From Paraburkholderia aspalathi (GTDB lineage Bacteria > Pseudomonadota > Gammaproteobacteria > Burkholderiales > Burkholderiaceae): a DNA stretch of 64,000 nucleotides. The notes beneath the pieces are model-generated. The model was not told where the DNA came from. It was given only the letters and a program-made list of their open reading frames with translations, and searched no databases. Where the stretch lies: positions 434,001 through 498,000 of the forward strand of contig NZ_FPBH01000001.1 in the NCBI RefSeq assembly GCF_900116445.1, given 5' to 3'. This document shows positions 44,320-53,750 of the stretch, piece by piece. The translations under genes and the position numbers were made by a program. Every line of letters begins with the position of its first letter. Within the stretch, counting starts at the first letter, position 1.

Positions 44320-45558
44320 TCAGTGCGCGTGCGCTTCCACCGACATGCTGTGGATGAATTTTTGCAGGAAGCGCTCGCATGCCACGAGCTGATCCAGCGC
44401 GACGAATTCGTTGGCTTTGTGCGCCTGCTGGATGTCGCCGGGACCGCACACAATGCTCGGAATGCCCGCCAGCGAGAACAGTCCCGCCTCAGTGCCGTAC
44501 GCGACCTTGCGCTTGTCCTGGTCAGCGGTCAGCGCGCGCACGAGTTGCGTGATCGCGGCTTGTTCAGACGAATCGAGGCCGGGCGCCGCGGCAATCTTTG
44601 TGATCTCGATGGCGGCAGATGGATGCTCGCGCAACATTTTCGGCAGCAGCGTTTCGCGTGCGTATTGATCGATGCGCTCGAAGATCGGTTCGGGATCGAG
44701 CGTGGGCAGATTGCGGAATTCGAACTGGAACTTGCATTCGGCGGGCACGGTATTGATCGCGTTGCCGCCGATGATCGTGCTGGTTTGCGCGGTGGTGAAG
44801 GGCACGTCGTATAGTTCGTCGAACGGGCCTTGTGCGCGGAATTGATCGGCCATATCCCGGATGTAGCAGATCAGGCGCGCGGCGTATTCGATCGCGTTCA
44901 AGCCCTTCGGTGTGAGCGACGAATGCGCGGCCTGGCCGCGCACGCAGCACTGATACGCGTTGATGCCTTTGTGCGCCACGATCGGGCGCATGCTGGTCGG
45001 CTCGCCGACGATGCAACCGTCCGGCTTCACGCCACGCTTCATCAGATCGGCAATCAGGAGCGGCGCGCCGGCACAGCCCACTTCCTCGTCAAACGACAAC
45101 GCGAAGTGAATCGGCCTCGCGAGCCTGGTGCGCTGCATCTCGGGCACGAGTGCGAGCGCCGCGCCGATGAAGCCTTTCATGTCGCAGGTGCCGCGGCCGT
45201 ACAGCTTATCGCCGCGAATTTCCGGTTTGAACGGATCGCTGTCCCATTGCTGACCGTCTACGGGCACAACATCTGTATGGCCCGACAGCACCACGCCGCC
45301 GTTGGTCTCGCCGTCGTGTGCGGGAATCGTTGCGAACAGATTCGCCCATTTGCCGCTTTCGTCGTGGGTGAGCGTGGCTTCGATGCCGACTGCGCGCAAT
45401 TCGTCGCGTACGGTTTCGATCAGGCCGAGATTCGGATTGCGGCTCACCGTGTCCATCGACACGAGACGGGTCACCCACGGAAGCGAGGCAGGCAACGAGG
45501 AATTCGATTCAGAGGCGGGCGTTTGCGAGGACTGCGCTGTTTCAGCGACGTGAGACAT
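44320..45558 (-). CDS. argE: Acetylornithine deacetylase ArgE
   Basis: ArgE hydrolyses N-acetylornithine to ornithine in arginine synthesis. This M20-family metallohydrolase has 412 residues with zinc ligands and catalytic residues H94 and D96 (LSGHTDVVPVDG), D126 (GTCDMKG), E158/E159 (SFDEEVG) and E186 (GEPTSM). The C-terminal ligand His is in the GPGDIQQAHKANEFV segment. GGAG seven bases upstream supports ATG 45558. ArgE rather than DapE or a carboxypeptidase is inferred from overall resemblance. Confidence 0.9.
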   Translation of the reverse strand: MSHVAETAQSSQTPASESNSSLPASLPWVTRLVSMDTVSRNPNLGLIETVRDELRAVGIEATLTHDESGKWANLFATIPAHDGETNGGVVLSGHTDVVPVDGQQWDSDPFKPEIRGDKLYGRGTCDMKGFIGAALALVPEMQRTRLARPIHFALSFDEEVGCAGAPLLIADLMKRGVKPDGCIVGEPTSMRPIVAHKGINAYQCCVRGQAAHSSLTPKGLNAIEYAARLICYIRDMADQFRAQGPFDELYDVPFTTAQTSTIIGGNAINTVPAECKFQFEFRNLPTLDPEPIFERIDQYARETLLPKMLREHPSAAIEITKIAAAPGLDSSEQAAITQLVRALTADQDKRKVAYGTEAGLFSLAGIPSIVCGPGDIQQAHKANEFVALDQLVACERFLQKFIHSMSVEAHAH

Positions 45559-45612
45559 AACAAGACTCCGGCATTTGAGTCTTTCGATCATACCCAAAAA
45601 AAACGCACCCGT

Positions 45613-45644
45613 ATGCTGCGGCGCGCATTTGCGCACCGCAGCAT
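45613..45644. other. Hairpin in the argE upstream region
   Basis: ATGCTGCGG (45613-45621) pairs with CCGCAGCAT (45636-45644). An inner GCGC / GCGC pair closes an ATTT loop. It sits 55 bases upstream of the argE start and just past the mfd terminator, so it could belong to the argE leader. Function unknown. Confidence 0.4.
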
Positions 45645-45648
45645 AAAC

Positions 45649-45679
45649 AAAAAAACGGCTAGACGTACCCCGTTTTTTT
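45649..45679. terminator. Intrinsic terminator for mfd
   Basis: AAAAAAACGG (45649-45658) pairs with CCGTTTTTTT (45670-45679) around an 11-base loop. On the minus strand the stem ends in a run of seven T's, followed by GTTT, about 90 bases after the mfd stop. Confidence 0.8.
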
Positions 45680-45770
45680 AATGGTGCCGCCGTTGGTTCC
45701 GTTGGCGGCGCCGGTGTTGACACCGGTGTTGCCGCGACACCGGCGTGCGGGTACGCAACGGTGCGCAGCC

Positions 45771-48700
45771 TTAGCGCGCGGCAGCCGTGGCCGCTGTGCC
45801 GCGGCTGGGCGTGCCGAGTGCGCGCAAGGTTTCTTTCACCGTCGCTACACGCACGGCCAGATCCGGGCTGCGCGTTTCAATGCGCAGCTTGTCCTGGCCC
45901 GCGAGCTTGATGTGTTTGTGTTTCTGCACCATCTCGATGATCCGCATCGCGTCGATCGGCGGATTGGGGATGAACTGCAAGCCGATCACCGTTTCGCCTG
46001 CATCGATCTTCGAAATGCCCAAGGGTTTCGCCGCCAACCGCAGGCGATGCGTCTCGACAAGCGCATGCGCTTGCGGCGGCAACTTGCCGAAGCGGTCGAT
46101 CAACTCCTCCTGAATGCTGTCGATCGAATCGTTGTGTTCGCAATTAGCGAGGCGCTTGTAGAGCGACAGGCGTTCCTGCACATCGCCGCAATAGTCCGCC
46201 GGCAGAATCGCGGGGGCGTGCAGATTGATCTCGGTGGTCGCCGCGAGCGGCGCCGTGAGGTCCGGTTCCTTGCCTTCCTTGAGCGCCTTCACGGCGTCGT
46301 TCAGCATGTCGGTGTAAAGCTGGAATCCGATCTCCTGAATCTCGCCCGATTGCTTGTCGCCGAGCACTTCACCCGTACCGCGAATTTCGAGGTCGTGCAT
46401 CGCGAGATAGAAGCCCGAACCGAGTTCCTCCATCTGCTGGATCGCTTCGAGGCGGCGCTGCGCCTGCTTGGTCAGTCCTTGCGGGTCATGCACCAGCAGA
46501 TACGAATACGCCTGGTGATGCGAGCGGCCCACGCGGCCACGCAGCTGATGCAATTGCGCGAGACCGAACTTGTCGGCGCGGTGAATCAGAATCGTGTTGG
46601 CGCTCGGCACGTCGATACCGGTTTCGATAATCGTCGTGCACAGCAGAACATTCGCGCGTTGCGCAACGAAGTCACGCATCACGCGTTCGAGTTCGCGCTC
46701 ATGCATCTGTCCGTGCGCAACGGCGATACGTGCTTCCGGCACGAGTGCTTCCAGCATCTGCCGGCGATTCTCGATCGTTTCGACTTCGTTGTGCAGGAAG
46801 TACACCTGACCGCCACGCTTCAACTCGCGCAACATCGCTTCGCGAATCACGCTGTCTTCTTCGCGACGCACGAAGGTTTTGATCGCGAGGCGCTTTTGCG
46901 GCGCGGTGGCAATCACGGAGAAATCGCGCAGGCCTTCGAGCGCCATGCCGAGCGTACGGGGGATCGGCGTCGCAGTCAGCGTGAGCACGTCGACTTCGGC
47001 GCGCAACGCTTTCAAAGCCTCTTTCTGACGCACGCCGAAACGGTGTTCCTCGTCGATGATCACGAGCCCCAGCCGCTTGAACTGCACATCCGACGACAGC
47101 AGCTTGTGCGTGCCGATCACGATATCGACCGTGCCTTCGTTGATCTGCTGGATCGCCGCGTTGACTTCCTTGGTCGACTTGAAGCGCGACAATTCGGCGA
47201 TCCGCACCGGCCAGTCGGAGAAGCGATCGCTAAAGGTTTGCGTGTGCTGTTCGGCGAGCAGCGTGGTGGGCGAGAGCAGCGCAACCTGTTTGCCGCCCAT
47301 CACTGCGATGAACGCCGCGCGCAAGGCCACCTCGGTCTTGCCGAAGCCGACGTCGCCGCACACGAGGCGGTCCATCGGTTTGCCGCTCGTCATGTCGCCG
47401 ATCACCGCAGCAATCGCGGCGGCCTGGTCCGGCGTTTCTTCGAAGCCGAAGCTCTCGGCGAACTTCACATAGTCTCTCGGTTCGAGCGCGAATGCATGGC
47501 CTTCGCGCAGGGCGCGGCGAGCGTACAGGTTCAGCAACTCGGCCGCGGTGTCGCGGATCTGCTGCGCGGCTCTTCGCTTGGCCTTTTCCCACTGGCCTGA
47601 GCCGAGCGAATGCAAGGGCGCGCTTTCCGGATCCGCGCCGCTGTAACGCGAGATCACGTGCAATTGCGCGACCGGCACGTAAAGCTTGCTGTCGCCCGCG
47701 TATTCGAGATGCAGGAACTCGGTTTCGCCTTCGCCGAGATCCATCGTGACGAGGCCCATATAGCGGCCGATGCCGTGCTGCGAATGCACGACCGGATCGC
47801 CGAGCTTCAGCTCGGACAGATCCCGCACCATCGAATCGACGTTGCTCGCCTGCTCCTGACGGCGGCGCCCGGTGCGGCGCGCGAGCGGGCCGTAAAGTTC
47901 GGTCTCGGTGATGATCGCGATGCCGTCGATAGGCACCGCAAAACCGTTCGCCAAAGGCGCGACGCCTAGCGAAAAACGTTCGTCGCTCGTGAGCCAGTCC
48001 TGGAAGCTGTCGCTCGATACGGGCCTGAGGTGATTGTCGGCCAGCAGTTGCAAGAGCGTTTCACGACGGCCCGCCGATTCCGTCGCGAACAGCACGCGGT
48101 TCGGCGTGGTCTCGAGATAGGTGCGCAAGGCCGAGACCGGATCTTCCGCGTGACGGTCGATCGCCAGATCCGGCAGCGGGGTCGACCAGCCGCCGCCCGC
48201 ATTGGCGGGCAAGGCGAGCCGCGCGAACGGCTTGGCGAACGCAAAGAAATCCTCGTCCGAGAGGAACAGACGCTGCGGCTCCAGAATCGGCCGGTCGCGA
48301 TCGTGCGACAGGAAGTTGTAGCGCTGTTTGGTGTCGTTGGTGAAGCGCCGGATCGCCGCGTCCAGATCGCCGACGAACGCCAGTTGCGCGCCTTCGGGCA
48401 GGTAGTGGAACAGCGTCGCCGTTTCTTCGAAGAAGAGCGGCAAATAATATTCGATGCCCGCCGACGGCACGCCGTTGCCGATGTCCTTGTAAATCGACGC
48501 GCGGCTCGGATCGCCCTCGAAGGTCTCGCGCCAGCGGCTGCGGAAAGCCGTGCGCGCTGCTTCGTCGAAGGGGAATTCGCGGCCGGGCAACAGACGCACG
48601 TCCTTCACCGGATAGAGGCTGCGCTGGGTGTCCGGGTCGAACGCGCGGATCGAATCGACCTGGTCGTCGAACAGGTCGATCCGGTACGGCAGGGGCGAGC

Positions 48701-49253
48701 CCATCGGGTAGAGGTCCAGCAGCGAGCCGCGCACGCAGTATTCGCCCGGACGCACCACCTGGCTCACGTGCTCGTAGCCGGCGAGCGTCAACTGCGCTTT
48801 CAGCTTGGCCTCGTCGAGACGTTCGCCTTGCGAGAAGGAGAACGTGTAGCCCGCCATGAATGAGGCGGGCGGCATCCGGTACAACGCGGTGGTAGCCGGC
48901 ACCAGCAGGATGTCGCAGCGGCCTTCGCCCAGATCGTGCAGCGTGGCGAGGCGTTCCGAGACCAGATCCTGGTGGGGCGAAAAGGTATCGTAAGGCAGCG
49001 TTTCCCAGTCGGGCAGCAAACGCACGCGTGCCTCGGGCGCAAAAAAGCTGATTTCCTGCGCCAGCCGCTGCGCGTCGACGGCGCTTTCGCAGACGACCGC
49101 CAGGAGCGGCACCTTCTCGTGGTAGGCGAGATGGTAGCGGGCGATCAGCAGCGCGTCGGACGAGCCGTGCGTGCCGTCGAAGGCGAAACGCTGGCCGGCT
49201 TTGACGAGCGCGACGGGCGGGGAGTACTGCGATGATGCGGCGATGTCTGGCAT
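45771..49253 (-). CDS. mfd: Transcription-repair coupling factor Mfd
   Basis: Mfd removes RNA polymerase stalled at DNA damage and recruits UvrA. The 1160-residue length is typical. The N-terminal UvrB-homology part is followed by the RNA-polymerase-interacting CarD-like domain (GDPVVHSQHGIGRYMGLVTM) and the translocase core: Walker A GDVGFGKTEVALRAAF and DEEH in IIDEEHRFGV. The helicase motif LTLTATPIPRTLGMAL follows, then RADKFGLAQLHQLRGRVGRS. The C-terminal D7 domain is present. It is divergent from ispD. Confidence 0.97.
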   Translation of the reverse strand: MPDIAASSQYSPPVALVKAGQRFAFDGTHGSSDALLIARYHLAYHEKVPLLAVVCESAVDAQRLAQEISFFAPEARVRLLPDWETLPYDTFSPHQDLVSERLATLHDLGEGRCDILLVPATTALYRMPPASFMAGYTFSFSQGERLDEAKLKAQLTLAGYEHVSQVVRPGEYCVRGSLLDLYPMGSPLPYRIDLFDDQVDSIRAFDPDTQRSLYPVKDVRLLPGREFPFDEAARTAFRSRWRETFEGDPSRASIYKDIGNGVPSAGIEYYLPLFFEETATLFHYLPEGAQLAFVGDLDAAIRRFTNDTKQRYNFLSHDRDRPILEPQRLFLSDEDFFAFAKPFARLALPANAGGGWSTPLPDLAIDRHAEDPVSALRTYLETTPNRVLFATESAGRRETLLQLLADNHLRPVSSDSFQDWLTSDERFSLGVAPLANGFAVPIDGIAIITETELYGPLARRTGRRRQEQASNVDSMVRDLSELKLGDPVVHSQHGIGRYMGLVTMDLGEGETEFLHLEYAGDSKLYVPVAQLHVISRYSGADPESAPLHSLGSGQWEKAKRRAAQQIRDTAAELLNLYARRALREGHAFALEPRDYVKFAESFGFEETPDQAAAIAAVIGDMTSGKPMDRLVCGDVGFGKTEVALRAAFIAVMGGKQVALLSPTTLLAEQHTQTFSDRFSDWPVRIAELSRFKSTKEVNAAIQQINEGTVDIVIGTHKLLSSDVQFKRLGLVIIDEEHRFGVRQKEALKALRAEVDVLTLTATPIPRTLGMALEGLRDFSVIATAPQKRLAIKTFVRREEDSVIREAMLRELKRGGQVYFLHNEVETIENRRQMLEALVPEARIAVAHGQMHERELERVMRDFVAQRANVLLCTTIIETGIDVPSANTILIHRADKFGLAQLHQLRGRVGRSHHQAYSYLLVHDPQGLTKQAQRRLEAIQQMEELGSGFYLAMHDLEIRGTGEVLGDKQSGEIQEIGFQLYTDMLNDAVKALKEGKEPDLTAPLAATTEINLHAPAILPADYCGDVQERLSLYKRLANCEHNDSIDSIQEELIDRFGKLPPQAHALVETHRLRLAAKPLGISKIDAGETVIGLQFIPNPPIDAMRIIEMVQKHKHIKLAGQDKLRIETRSPDLAVRVATVKETLRALGTPSRGTAATAAAR

Positions 49254-49374
49254 AGAAGAGAAAAAGCGGCCTCGGGCTCACACGTGATCGGCAAGTTTAC
49301 GCGTGTCGGGGCGTAGATGCGAAGGACCTATTATAAAATCCGTCCTTTACTTTGACCTCGCGGCATCCGCACTC

Positions 49375-50091
49375 GTGACTTCCCGTCTATTTGCCCTGAT
49401 TCCGTGCGCTGGCACCGGCAGCCGTTCCGGCGCCGCGATGCCCAAACAATATCGCACTGTCGCCGGTCGCGACATGTTGCATTACTCGCTGGCGGCTTTC
49501 GACGCCTGCAGCGAGTTTGCGCAAACCCTTGTCGTGATTGCCCCCGACGACCAGCACTTCGACGCCCGCCGCTTCAGCGGCTTGCGTTTCGCCGTGCGCC
49601 GCGCCGGTGGGGCGTCGCGCCAGGCGTCGGTGCTGAACGGGCTGCACGCGCTGGCCGAATTCGGCGCGCGCGACGACGACTGGGTGCTGGTGCACGACGC
49701 CGCCCGGCCGGGCATCACGCCTGGCTTGATCCGCACGCTGATCGGCGCGCTGAAGGACGACCCGGTGGGCGGCATCATGGCCTTGCCGGTGGCGGACACC
49801 TTGAAGCGGATCGACCCAGCCTCGTCGGACGGGCGGATTGCCCGCACCGAGGCGCGCGATGGCCTGTGGCAAGCGCAAACGCCGCAGATGTTCCGCATCG
49901 GCATGTTGCGCGAGGCGATTTTGCGCGCGCAAGCGGACGGCCACGATTTGACCGACGAAGCAAGCGCGATCGAGTGGCTGGGGCACGCGCCCCGCCTGGT
50001 GCAGGGGAGTTTGCGCAACTTCAAGGTCACTTATCCGGAAGACTTCGATCTGGCCGAGGCGATTTTGTGCCGACCGTCTTCGGCTTCCTGA
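49375..50091 (+). CDS. ispD: 2-C-methyl-D-erythritol 4-phosphate cytidylyltransferase IspD
   Basis: IspD makes CDP-methylerythritol in the MEP isoprenoid pathway. The 238-residue product opens with the nucleotide-binding motif [20 protein letters not shown] and includes [14 protein letters not shown] and [14 protein letters not shown]. The start is GTG 49375; the frame is open to 49303 but the sequence there lies before the conserved start. The gene is followed by ispF after 46 bases, the usual MEP-pathway pair. Confidence 0.94.
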   Translation: MTSRLFALIPCAGTGSRSGAAMPKQYRTVAGRDMLHYSLAAFDACSEFAQTLVVIAPDDQHFDARRFSGLRFAVRRAGGASRQASVLNGLHALAEFGARDDDWVLVHDAARPGITPGLIRTLIGALKDDPVGGIMALPVADTLKRIDPASSDGRIARTEARDGLWQAQTPQMFRIGMLREAILRAQADGHDLTDEASAIEWLGHAPRLVQGSLRNFKVTYPEDFDLAEAILCRPSSAS

Positions 50092-50137
50092 ATGGATAAA
50101 TCAGATTTTAATCAATGGGCTTGAGGACTTGACGCAT

Positions 50138-50617
50138 ATGGATTTCAGAATTGGGCAGGGTTATGACGTGCATGCGCTGGTGCCGGGACGTCCGCTGATT
50201 ATCGGCGGCGTGACGATTCCTTATGAGCGCGGGCTGCTCGGGCATTCGGATGCGGATGTGCTGTTGCATGCGATTACCGATGCTATTTTCGGCGCGGCCG
50301 CGATGGGCGATATTGGGCGGCATTTCTCCGATACGGATGCGAAGTTCGCTGGTGCGGATAGCCGGGTTTTATTGCGGGAGTGTTTTGCGCGCGTTAAAGC
50401 TGCCGGGTTTTCCATTGCCAATGTGGATAGCAGCGTGGTTGCTCAGGCGCCCAAGCTGGCGCCGCATATCGAAGGGATGCGGGCTAATATCGCTGCGGAT
50501 CTTAACCTGCCGGTCGAGCGGGTTAATGTTAAAGCCAAGACTAATGAGAAGCTGGGCTACCTCGGACGAGGCGAGGGCATTGAAGCGCAGGCGGTGGTTT
50601 TGTTAATCAAGAATTGA
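50138..50617 (+). CDS. ispF: 2-C-methyl-D-erythritol 2,4-cyclodiphosphate synthase IspF
   Basis: IspF cyclises CDP-methylerythritol 2-phosphate. The 159-residue trimeric enzyme has the metal ligands D10 and H12 in [12 protein letters not shown], the third ligand His in [15 protein letters not shown], and the C-terminal [23 protein letters not shown] 50138 is preceded by GAGGA at about ten bases; a TTG nine bases further upstream is also in frame. The codon use here is visibly less G/C-biased than in neighbours, with many T- and A-ended codons. Confidence 0.95.
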   Translation: MDFRIGQGYDVHALVPGRPLIIGGVTIPYERGLLGHSDADVLLHAITDAIFGAAAMGDIGRHFSDTDAKFAGADSRVLLRECFARVKAAGFSIANVDSSVVAQAPKLAPHIEGMRANIAADLNLPVERVNVKAKTNEKLGYLGRGEGIEAQAVVLLIKN

Positions 50618-50665
50618 TATTGGATTTTGGTTTTGGTGTTTGCGGTGCATCCACAAAAACCATGA

Positions 50666-50699
50666 GCGCGCAGCGAAAAAACTTAATCCCGCTGCGCGC
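50666..50699. other. Hairpin between convergent ispF and peroxiredoxin genes
   Basis: GCGCGCAGCG (50666-50675) pairs perfectly with CGCTGCGCGC (50690-50699). The loop is A-rich and A7 follows. There is no T-run after the stem on either strand, so it is an atypical terminator if it is one at all. Confidence 0.45.
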
Positions 50700-50737
50700 G
50701 AAAAAAACCTGTCCATCTTCAGCAGCAATACGCGGCT

Positions 50738-51286
50738 TTACAGCGTTGCACCGCCGATCGGGCGATTGCACGGGCACTCTTCGTTCGTTTGAAGAGCGTC
50801 GAGAATACGCAGCACTTCTGTCGGGTTGCGGCCGACATTCAGGTTGTTCACGGAAACGTGTTGAATCGTATTGTCCGGATCGACGATGAACGTTGCGCGC
50901 AGCGCCACGCCGGCTTCCTGGTCGCGCACACCGAGCTGGTCGATCAACTCACCCTTCACGTCACCAAACGAATAGTGGTTTAGCCTGCTCAGCTCCTTTA
51001 GCTCGCGGCGCCAGGCCAGCTTGACGAATTCATTGTCCACACTGCCGCCGAGCAGTACGGCATCGCGCTCTTCGAAGTCCTTGACCAGCTTGTCGAACTC
51101 GACGATTTCGGTCGGGCACACGAACGTGAAGTCTTTCGGATAGAAGTAGATGATTTTCCACTTGCCCGGAAACGACTGCTCCGTGATCTCTTCGAACGCG
51201 GACACGCCATTTTCTTCATGATTGTTGAAGCCCGGCTTGGCCGCAGTGACGGTGAACGCTTCGACTTTATCGCCAACGGTTTTCAT
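50738..51286 (-). CDS. ahpC: Peroxiredoxin, AhpC type
   Basis: This enzyme reduces hydrogen peroxide and organic hydroperoxides. The 182-residue product has peroxidatic C57 in FTFVCPTEIVEF and two C-terminal cysteines, C171 and C173, in EECPCNRPIGG. The Cys-Pro-Cys tail is like that of mycobacterial AhpC, which is reduced through AhpD, and differs from the single resolving Cys of enterobacterial AhpC. No ahpD or ahpF is seen in this window. AGGAGCTC upstream of ATG 51286 gives a good ribosome-binding site. Confidence 0.9.
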   Translation of the reverse strand: MKTVGDKVEAFTVTAAKPGFNNHEENGVSAFEEITEQSFPGKWKIIYFYPKDFTFVCPTEIVEFDKLVKDFEERDAVLLGGSVDNEFVKLAWRRELKELSRLNHYSFGDVKGELIDQLGVRDQEAGVALRATFIVDPDNTIQHVSVNNLNVGRNPTEVLRILDALQTNEECPCNRPIGGATL

Positions 51287-51472
51287 GCAAGAGCTCCTTC
51301 GTGAGATTGGAAAGCAGCATGTTCGACGCTATCAGCTCGTCGTAACAGGCACGTTGCACGTTTTCGAGTATGGCCCTATGAGGTTATGCGCTCAATAGTG
51401 TTTGGCTAGCGCCTTGGAGCGATATGACTCAACGCGGTCGACCGTCTCACGGGCTGCGCGACGCCCAGCCGG

Positions 51473-52822
51473 TCAGGCGCCTTTTGCGAGCGGAAACTCG
51501 ATTGTGACCTCGAGGCCCGGACCTGGTGTGCGGTTGCGCAGACGCAGCGCGCCGCGATAACGGCCTACCAGCCGCTGCACGATGGCCATGCCGAGGCCCG
51601 TGCCGTTCGCCTGGGTGCGCGCGGAATTCACGCGATAGAACGGTCGCGTGACAAGCGCCAATTGGTCTTCAGGAATTCCTGGCCCTTCGTCGACCACGGA
51701 CAACTCGACCCGCGAGTGCGATACCCGGGTTTCCAGAATCACGTGCGGTATGCCGTCGCCGTCGCTCAAACCGTACTTGCGCGCGTTTTCCAGCAGATTG
51801 CCCACCACGCGCCGCATGTCGGTCTCATCGGCCTCGATCACCGCCGAGGGCGCGAGACGCGTGATCAGCCGCATGCTGTCCTCGCTTTGCATCCGCGCGG
51901 CAAGCTCGCCTGCAATCACCGACAGGTCGACGGGCTCCGGCACCCGCTGCACCGGACGCGCGTAATCGAGGAACCGGCCGATGATCATGTCCATCTGCTC
52001 GATGTCGTCGACCATCGCGTCTTTGGTGATCTGGTCGGACGGGCTCATTTCGGTTTCGAGCCGCAGCCGTGCGAGCGGCGTGCGCAGATCGTGCGAGATA
52101 CCGGCGAGCATCAGCGCGCGGTCGGCCTCGAGCTGTTCGAGGTCCTGCACCATCTGGTTGAAACTGCGATTGGTCTCGGCGGCCACGCCCATGCCGCGCT
52201 CGGGCAAGGGCTCTGGCGACTGGCCCGAGCCGACCTTGCGAGCAGCCATGGCGAGCCGGGCGAACGGGCGGTTCACGAGACTGGTGATGAAAGCCGCGCC
52301 GAATAGTGATAGCGCCAGCGCGAACACGCCCCAGCCGGCCCATTGCAGGCCCGTCGCGTTGTCGAGTTGATCGCGGTCGAGCGCCACCCAGTAATCGTCG
52401 TCGTCGATCTTGAAGCTGATCCAGACGCCGGGGATGTCATTCACGCTTTGTGCAATGACCGTGTCGTCGCCGAGGCGGCCGCGAATGTCGTGTTCGATCA
52501 GCCGGTTCAGCGACTCGTCGGGTTGGAGCTTGTACTTGTCGGTGGTTTCGCGCGGATACACGCGCACCCCTTCATTGCTCTCCAGGTCCTGCAGCAAGGC
52601 GCGCCGCAGGTCAGGATCGGAATAGAGGAGTGCGGTGCGCGTGAGCTTGACGATGGCGACCAGCTGCAACGCCACGCGCTGCGCGCGCGGCTCGCGTTCG
52701 ATCACCCGAAAGCTCTGGAACCACGCGGCGAGACTGACTGCGATCAACAGCGCGATCAACAGAAAGGTCCGCCAGAAAAGGCCGCCGAACGCGAGCGTCA
52801 GGAGGCGCCGGTCGATCCGCAT
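51473..52822 (-). CDS. Membrane sensor histidine kinase, EnvZ/RisS-like
   Basis: This 449-residue kinase has two transmembrane helices (about 17-37 and 161-183) around a 120-residue periplasmic domain, then HAMP, HisKA with H244 in AGISHDLRTPLARLRLETEM, and HATPase with NLLENARKYG, DEGPGIP and GTGLGMAIVQRLVG. The SHDLRTPL H-box and layout match the EnvZ family; in Bordetella and Burkholderia the equivalent is RisS. It lies downstream of the OmpR-like gene, separated by a 193-base gap with tandem repeats. Confidence 0.88.
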   Translation of the reverse strand: MRIDRRLLTLAFGGLFWRTFLLIALLIAVSLAAWFQSFRVIEREPRAQRVALQLVAIVKLTRTALLYSDPDLRRALLQDLESNEGVRVYPRETTDKYKLQPDESLNRLIEHDIRGRLGDDTVIAQSVNDIPGVWISFKIDDDDYWVALDRDQLDNATGLQWAGWGVFALALSLFGAAFITSLVNRPFARLAMAARKVGSGQSPEPLPERGMGVAAETNRSFNQMVQDLEQLEADRALMLAGISHDLRTPLARLRLETEMSPSDQITKDAMVDDIEQMDMIIGRFLDYARPVQRVPEPVDLSVIAGELAARMQSEDSMRLITRLAPSAVIEADETDMRRVVGNLLENARKYGLSDGDGIPHVILETRVSHSRVELSVVDEGPGIPEDQLALVTRPFYRVNSARTQANGTGLGMAIVQRLVGRYRGALRLRNRTPGPGLEVTIEFPLAKGA

Positions 52823-52843
52823 GGGCCCTTCTTATCTGGAACT

Positions 52844-52996
52844 AGCTTGTATGGGACCGGAGTAGTCGCGCTGACGCGCGAACTCTGGTCGACCGCTTTG
52901 CATAGGACCAGAGATAAGGCGCTAAAGCGCCAACTCTGGTCGACCGCTTTGCATGGGACCAGAGATAAGGCGCTAAAGCGCCAACTCTGGTCGACA
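52844..52996. repeat. 51-bp tandem repeat between the ompR- and envZ-like genes
   Basis: Two near-identical 51-bp units at 52881-52931 and 52932-52982 differ at one base. A partial third unit follows (52983-52996), and a diverged partial copy precedes them (52844-52880). Each unit contains AACTCTGGTC paired with GGACCAGAG across a short spacer and the palindrome GGCGCTAAAGCGCC. The array could fold as serial hairpins in the operon mRNA. No start or coding signal supports translation of the open frame that crosses it. Confidence 0.85.
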
Positions 52997-53015
52997 CTGG
53001 GGTGGGAGAGCAAAC

Positions 53016-53750
53016 TCAGGCTGCACCGTCAGGAATGAACACGTAGCCGAGGCCCCAGACGGTTTGGATGAAACGCGGGCTGCCCGGATCCGGTTCGATC
53101 AGCTTGCGCAGACGCGAAATCTGTACGTCGAGACTGCGGTCGAACACTTCGTATTCACGGCCGCGTGCCAGTTCCATCAGCTTTTCACGCGACAGCGGCT
53201 GACGCGGATGGCGCGCAAACACCTTCAGCACCGAGAACTCGCCGGTGGTCAGCGGAATTTCCTGGCCGGCCTTGGTCAGCGTGCGAGTGGCGAGATTCAG
53301 CGCAAACTCGCCGAACTCGAACACTTCGGTGGTTTCGGACGGCGCACCCGGCAGCTCCGACGGCGATTGCCGGCGCAGCACCGCGTGGATCCGCGCGACC
53401 AGTTCGCGCGGGTTGAACGGCTTGGGCAGGTAGTCGTCGGCGCCCATTTCGAGGCCGACGATACGATCGACGTCTTCACCCTTGGCCGTCAGCATGATGA
53501 TCGGCGTGCGGTCGTTGCTGCCGCGCAGGCGGCGACAGATCGACAGGCCGTCTTCGCCTGGCAGCATCAGATCGAGCACCAGCAAGTCGAAGCGCTCACG
53601 CACCCAGAGCTTGTTCATGGACGGCGCGTTCTCGGCAACGTAGACATTGAAGCCCTGTTCACCGAGGTAGCGGCGCAGCAGATCGCGCAGGCGCGGATCG
53701 TCGTCGACGACGAGGATTTTCGAAGGGTTTTTGGTTTCCATGGTCGGCAT
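53016..53750 (-). CDS. Response regulator, OmpR/RisA-like
   Basis: This 244-residue OmpR/PhoB-family regulator has a receiver with DDD (16-18) and phosphoacceptor D60 (LLVLDLMLPGEDGLS). The lysine is in DYLPKPFNPREL. The C-terminal winged helix includes LTTGEFSVLKVFARHPRQPL and FDRSLDVQISRLRKLIEPDP. The resemblance to RisA/OmpR is close. The start is ATG 53750 or the internal ATG 53741; neither has a strong RBS. It is first in the operon with the EnvZ-like kinase; likely targets are porin or envelope genes (inferred). Confidence 0.92.
   Translation of the reverse strand: MPTMETKNPSKILVVDDDPRLRDLLRRYLGEQGFNVYVAENAPSMNKLWVRERFDLLVLDLMLPGEDGLSICRRLRGSNDRTPIIMLTAKGEDVDRIVGLEMGADDYLPKPFNPRELVARIHAVLRRQSPSELPGAPSETTEVFEFGEFALNLATRTLTKAGQEIPLTTGEFSVLKVFARHPRQPLSREKLMELARGREYEVFDRSLDVQISRLRKLIEPDPGSPRFIQTVWGLGYVFIPDGAA

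Noticed and set aside
45681..47600. 639-codon plus-strand open frame opposite mfd
   Set aside because: Antisense shadow; mfd on the other strand is full length with intact motifs.
52798..53013. Small minus-strand open frame with repeated VDQSWRFSALSLV units
   Set aside because: It is merely the 51-bp tandem repeat (a multiple of three) read in an open frame; no RBS and no protein-like features.
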